64,000 bases of DNA from an uncultured bacterium. GTDB lineage: Bacteria > Bacillota > Clostridia > Lachnospirales > Lachnospiraceae. The translations under genes were made by a program, and so were the position numbers. Every line of letters starts with the position of its first letter. Position 1 is the first letter of the stretch. The notes below the pieces were generated by a model. The model was not told where the DNA came from, searched no databases, and was given only the letters and a program-made list of their open reading frames with translations. This document shows, piece by piece, positions 60,533 to 64,000 of this stretch. The stretch is from contig CAJMPJ010000014.1 in the NCBI GenBank assembly GCA_905215155.1, positions 1 through 64,000 of the forward strand, written 5' to 3'.

Positions 60533-61903
60533 ATGGTAAATATAACGGTTCAGGAAATAATTTTGGCAACAGGAGGAAAACTTCTCTGCGGAAATGAACA
60601 TACGGTTCTGGAACACATAACTATAGATTCAAGGAGCCAAAAGGAGGGTTCACTCTTTGTCCCTCTGATCGGGGAAAACGTGGATGCCCACCGTTTTATT
60701 GAACAGGCATTTGAAAATGGTGCGGCAGCAGCTTTGACCAGTGAGCACGATACCATGGAATCTGAGAAACCTTGGATTCGCGTGGAGGATACAAAAAAAG
60801 CACTTCAGGCGATCGGAAGTTATTATAGAAGCCGTCTTACCCTGCCTTTGGTTGGAATTACCGGAAGCGTAGGAAAGACAACCACAAGGGAAATGGTAGC
60901 CTGTGCGCTGACGGCCGGTTTTAAGGTCTATAAAACTCCCGGCAATCACAACAGTCAGGTAGGCGTTCCCATTACAATCTCTGAAATTACACCCGATGAC
61001 GAGATTGGGGTCATTGAACTGGGGATGAGCGAACCGGGGGAATTGACGGTGATTGCAAAAATCGCCCAAATCCAGATGGCGGTGATTACCAATATCGGAA
61101 TTACCCATATCGAACAGCTTGGCTCCAGAGAGAATATTTATAAAGAGAAGCTGACCATTCAGGATGGACTGACCCAGGGAGGAATCCTGTTTCTCAATGG
61201 GGATGATGATCTGCTGCGGAATACAAAAGCCAAAGACGGCTGCCGCACCATCTATTATGGTACCGGTGAAAATTCCGATTACCGGGCGGAAGAGATTCGT
61301 CTGGAGGACGGCTTCCCTGCATTTACTGCGGTCTGCAAAGAGCAGAGAGTTCCTGTCAGACTGGCGGTTATGGGAAGCCATAATGTATTAAATGCCATGG
61401 TTTCTCTGGCGGTTGCGGCAGAATGCGGCATCCCAATGGAAGCGGCAGCAAAACGCCTTTCCGGGTTCGCCGGTTTTAAAAACCGTCAGCAGATCTATAC
61501 GCATAACGGTATGACAATTATTGATGATACCTACAATGCCAGCCCGGTTTCCATGAAAGCCGGACTGGAGGTGCTTTCTTCCTTGACAAAAGCCAAAAGA
61601 CGGATTGCCGTATTGGCGGATATGAAAGAGCTGGGAGAAGATGCTTTTAAATATCACTATGAAATAGGAGAATATATTGCGGAGCATCCCATTTACGAAG
61701 TGGTGACCCTTGGAGAGCTGGCAGGTGAAATTGCCCGGGCGGTAAAGGAAAAAGGAACGGACATTCTTGTAAAAGAGTTTATGGAGCAGGAGGCACTTGT
61801 TGCATACTTAAAAGAAGAATTAAAAGAAGGAGACAGCGTTCTTTTTAAAGGGTCCAACAGCATGAAACTTAGTCAGGTGGCAGATCAGTTTCATCTGATT
61901 TGA
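60533..61903 (+). CDS. murF: UDP-N-acetylmuramoyl-tripeptide-D-alanyl-D-alanine ligase (MurF)
   Basis: A 456-residue Mur ligase adding D-Ala-D-Ala to the UDP-MurNAc-tripeptide. The ATP loop is GITGSVGKTTTREMV, with KTPGNHNSQVGVP, GMSEPGELTVIAKIA and the C-terminal DDTYNASPVSMKAGL typical of MurF. It follows murE by 108 bp. ATG at 60533 has GGAGG 5 bp upstream; the frame extends upstream only through the intergenic hairpin. Confidence 0.96.
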   Translation: MVNITVQEIILATGGKLLCGNEHTVLEHITIDSRSQKEGSLFVPLIGENVDAHRFIEQAFENGAAAALTSEHDTMESEKPWIRVEDTKKALQAIGSYYRSRLTLPLVGITGSVGKTTTREMVACALTAGFKVYKTPGNHNSQVGVPITISEITPDDEIGVIELGMSEPGELTVIAKIAQIQMAVITNIGITHIEQLGSRENIYKEKLTIQDGLTQGGILFLNGDDDLLRNTKAKDGCRTIYYGTGENSDYRAEEIRLEDGFPAFTAVCKEQRVPVRLAVMGSHNVLNAMVSLAVAAECGIPMEAAAKRLSGFAGFKNRQQIYTHNGMTIIDDTYNASPVSMKAGLEVLSSLTKAKRRIAVLADMKELGEDAFKYHYEIGEYIAEHPIYEVVTLGELAGEIARAVKEKGTDILVKEFMEQEALVAYLKEELKEGDSVLFKGSNSMKLSQVADQFHLI

Positions 61904-61937
61904 CAATGCAAAGAAAAATACAGAAACAGGTGAAGGA

Positions 61938-64000
61938 ATGGCAGAACGATATGCCCGGATTATCATAGATATTTCCCATGAAAAAGTTGACAGGACCTTT
62001 GATTACCGGATCCCGGAACGGCTATGTGAAGATGTAGCTGTGGGATCTCTGGTTCTGATTCCTTTTGGAAGAGGCAATGCCATGCGAAAAGGATACGTGG
62101 TGGGCATTGCTTCCCATGCGGATTACGACAGAGATAAAATCAAAGAAATCGCAGGGATTGTGACAGACGGTGTGACGGCAGAATCCCTTCTGGTTTCGCT
62201 TGCGTGGTGGTTAAAGGAGCAATACGGTTCCACCATGAACCAGGCTCTTAAAACGGTGCTCCCGGTAAAACAGAAAATCAAACCAAAGGAAAAAAAGGTT
62301 CTTCGCTGTCTGCTTCAAAAGAAAGACCTTCTGACCGCTTTGCAGGAAGCGGAAAAAAAGAAATACAAGGCCAGAGTCCGGCTTTTTCAGGCATTTCTGG
62401 ATAATCCCCTGATTCCTTATGAAATCGCCGTCAATCAGATGAATCTTTCGTCTGCCACATTAAAGCCGGTAATAGAAAAAGGGTATGTAAGCCTTGAATC
62501 CGAGGAGGTATACCGCAATCCCATAAAGCTGGAAGCAACTGGAAAGTCCAGGGTCTTGCTGAATAAAGGGCAGCAGGCCATAGTGGAGGAATTTCGCAGA
62601 GATTATTCGGCCCATATCCGTAAAACGTATTTAATTCACGGTGTTACAGGAAGCGGGAAAACAGAGGTCTACATGGAATTGATTGACCGGGTTATTGAAG
62701 ATGGGAAGCAGGTCATCGTTCTCATCCCGGAGATTGCCCTGACCTATCAGACCGTAATGCGTTTTTATGGTAGGTTTGGAAACCGCGTTTCCATCATCAA
62801 TTCCAGGCTGTCAGCCGGAGAACGCTACGATCAGTTTGAGCGGGCCAGAAATGGGGATATTGATATTATGATAGGCCCACGCTCCGCCCTGTTTACCCCG
62901 TTTTCCCGCCTGGGGCTGATCCTTATCGACGAGGAGCACGAGGGTGCCTATAAAAGTGAAGTGGTTCCCAGATACCATGCGAGAGAAGTGGCGGAAAAAA
63001 GAGCTTCCATGCAGGACGCATCCCTGGTTTTAGGTTCAGCGACCCCGTCTCTGGAGGCATATACAAAGGCGCTGAGAGGGGAATACCAGCTTTTCCGCCT
63101 TACCGAACGGGCCAAAAAAGACAGCCGGCTTGCGGCCGTATCCGTGGTGGATTTAAGGCAGGAATTAAAGGAAGGCAACAAATCCATATTCAGCAGACCG
63201 TTAAAGGCGCTGATGGAAGACCGTCTGGCAAAAAAAGAGCAGATCATGCTGTTCATCAACCGGAGAGGGTACGCCAATTTTGTTTCCTGCCGTTCCTGCG
63301 GGGAAGCCATACGCTGTCCCCACTGTGATGTGACACTGACGCTTCATAACAACAGCCGTCTCGTATGCCATTACTGCGGCCACTCCGTTCCCATGCCTGA
63401 CCGGTGTCCCGCCTGCTCTTCTCCTTACATTGCCAATTTTGGTGTGGGGACACAGAAGATTGAACTGATGACGAAAAAAATGTTTCCCTCTGCCAGAGTG
63501 CTCCGCATGGATTTGGATACGACAAAGAAAAAAGGCGGACATGAAGAAATTCTTACCGCCTTTTCCGAAGGGGAAGCGGACATTCTGATCGGTACGCAGA
63601 TGATCGTAAAAGGCCATGATTTTCCCAATGTGACCTTAGTTGGTGTCCTGGCTGCGGATCTATCCTTAAACACTCCCGATTACCGCTCCGCAGAGCGGAC
63701 CTTTCAGCTTTTGACGCAGGCGGCCGGAAGGGCAGGAAGAGATTTTAAGCATGGAGACGTGATCATCCAGACCTACAGCCCGGAGCACTATGGGATCGTG
63801 ACAGCAGCAAGCCAGGATTATGAATCCTTTTACAATCAGGAAATGGCTTTTCGTCGTCTGATGAAATATCCTCCGGCAAACGTGCTTTTTACCGTTCAGT
63901 TTTCCTCCAGACAAGAGAAACTTTTAACCCACGGATCTGATGCCGCCGCTGCATTTATCATGCCCCAGGCAGAGCAGGAAAGGGTACAGATCATCGGACC
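61938..64000 (+). CDS. priA: Primosomal protein N' (replication restart helicase PriA), 3' end missing
   Basis: The frame runs from ATG 61938 (AGGTGAAGGA upstream) off the right edge, giving 687 residues. It has the N-terminal 3'-DNA-end-binding domain (TFDYRIPERL, SLVLIPFGRGN), Walker A HGVTGSGKTEVYMELI, the DEEH box in LILIDEEHEGAYK, and eight zinc cysteines in C-x2-C pairs (CRSCGEAIRCPHC, CHYCGHSVPMPDRCPAC). The conserved TQMIVKGHDFPNVTLVG helicase motif V and QAAGRAGR motif VI follow. Only the C-terminal domain is truncated. It restarts stalled forks by loading DnaB. Confidence 0.96.
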   Translation, partial: MAERYARIIIDISHEKVDRTFDYRIPERLCEDVAVGSLVLIPFGRGNAMRKGYVVGIASHADYDRDKIKEIAGIVTDGVTAESLLVSLAWWLKEQYGSTMNQALKTVLPVKQKIKPKEKKVLRCLLQKKDLLTALQEAEKKKYKARVRLFQAFLDNPLIPYEIAVNQMNLSSATLKPVIEKGYVSLESEEVYRNPIKLEATGKSRVLLNKGQQAIVEEFRRDYSAHIRKTYLIHGVTGSGKTEVYMELIDRVIEDGKQVIVLIPEIALTYQTVMRFYGRFGNRVSIINSRLSAGERYDQFERARNGDIDIMIGPRSALFTPFSRLGLILIDEEHEGAYKSEVVPRYHAREVAEKRASMQDASLVLGSATPSLEAYTKALRGEYQLFRLTERAKKDSRLAAVSVVDLRQELKEGNKSIFSRPLKALMEDRLAKKEQIMLFINRRGYANFVSCRSCGEAIRCPHCDVTLTLHNNSRLVCHYCGHSVPMPDRCPACSSPYIANFGVGTQKIELMTKKMFPSARVLRMDLDTTKKKGGHEEILTAFSEGEADILIGTQMIVKGHDFPNVTLVGVLAADLSLNTPDYRSAERTFQLLTQAAGRAGRDFKHGDVIIQTYSPEHYGIVTAASQDYESFYNQEMAFRRLMKYPPANVLFTVQFSSRQEKLLTHGSDAAAAFIMPQAEQERVQIIG

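Overview
The window looks like chromosomal DNA of a spore-forming Clostridia member of the Lachnospiraceae (Clostridium cluster XIVa, Lacrimispora / Clostridium saccharolyticum-like). This is inferred from the dgt-dnaG-rpoD order, a sigK gene split by an intervening element, ytaF and tepA homologues, a separate PurO-type IMP cyclohydrolase next to a formyltransferase-only PurH, and strong GGAGG ribosome binding sites. The species name is a guess. Nearly all genes are on the + strand. Minus-strand units are pyrBI, lrgAB, a NusG-II protein, gltA-acn and one tiny ORF.

Layout. 1-1200: the end of a Csp-like subtilisin protease and an AraC-type regulator. 1231-8510: a housekeeping operon (dgt, dnaG, rpoD, trmK, a Nif3-like protein, a uridine-kinase-like protein), then the RNase P RNA (8553-8904). 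9342-14506: a carbohydrate locus with a GH127 glycosidase and a sugar ABC importer, preceded by a split palindrome. 14705-17320: a DnaQ-like exonuclease with a zinc ribbon, a GNAT acetyltransferase and pyrBI. 17560-21455: a MacB-like ABC ATPase, a secreted scaffold protein and an FtsX-type permease in overlapping frames. 21512-23551: a ZTP (pfl) riboswitch controlling purO-purH.

23669-27383 is the most striking part. The late sporulation sigma factor gene sigK is cut in two by a compact element of about 3.02 kb (a 'skin' element) bounded by a 12-bp imperfect repeat (AATGAtATCCTA / AATGAgATCCTA). It carries a large serine recombinase, a glycine/proline-repeat protein with a cytochrome-b5-like domain, and a small antisense ORF. 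A good match to a sigma-E promoter precedes the 5' half. The predicted rejoined SigK is 210 residues and has no room for a pro-sequence, so DNA excision is probably the main switch for this sigma factor.

27517-37620: signal peptidase, YtaF, a FliB-like protein, small membrane proteins, lrgAB, a THF riboswitch with folT, an Mrp-type ATPase, a small alarmone synthetase, a dipeptidase and a Na/Pi cotransporter preceded by candidate Pho boxes. 37637-42077: a PhoP/PhoR-like two-component system, then a NusG-II / FMN-binding / Gx-transporter group resembling flavin-based electron-transfer loci; its FMN protein holds a 375-bp tandem duplication. 42163-49628: galT, a YitT-family protein, a TrpXYZ-like ABC system with a 19-bp hairpin between its first two genes, and an SH3/NlpC cell-wall hydrolase. 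49702-53345: aconitase and citrate synthase (minus). 53675-64000: tepA, ftsK/spoIIIE, fhs, murE, murF and a priA that runs off the end.

No tRNA, CRISPR array, transposase or replication origin was recognised. All functional calls come from reading motifs; no database search was run.
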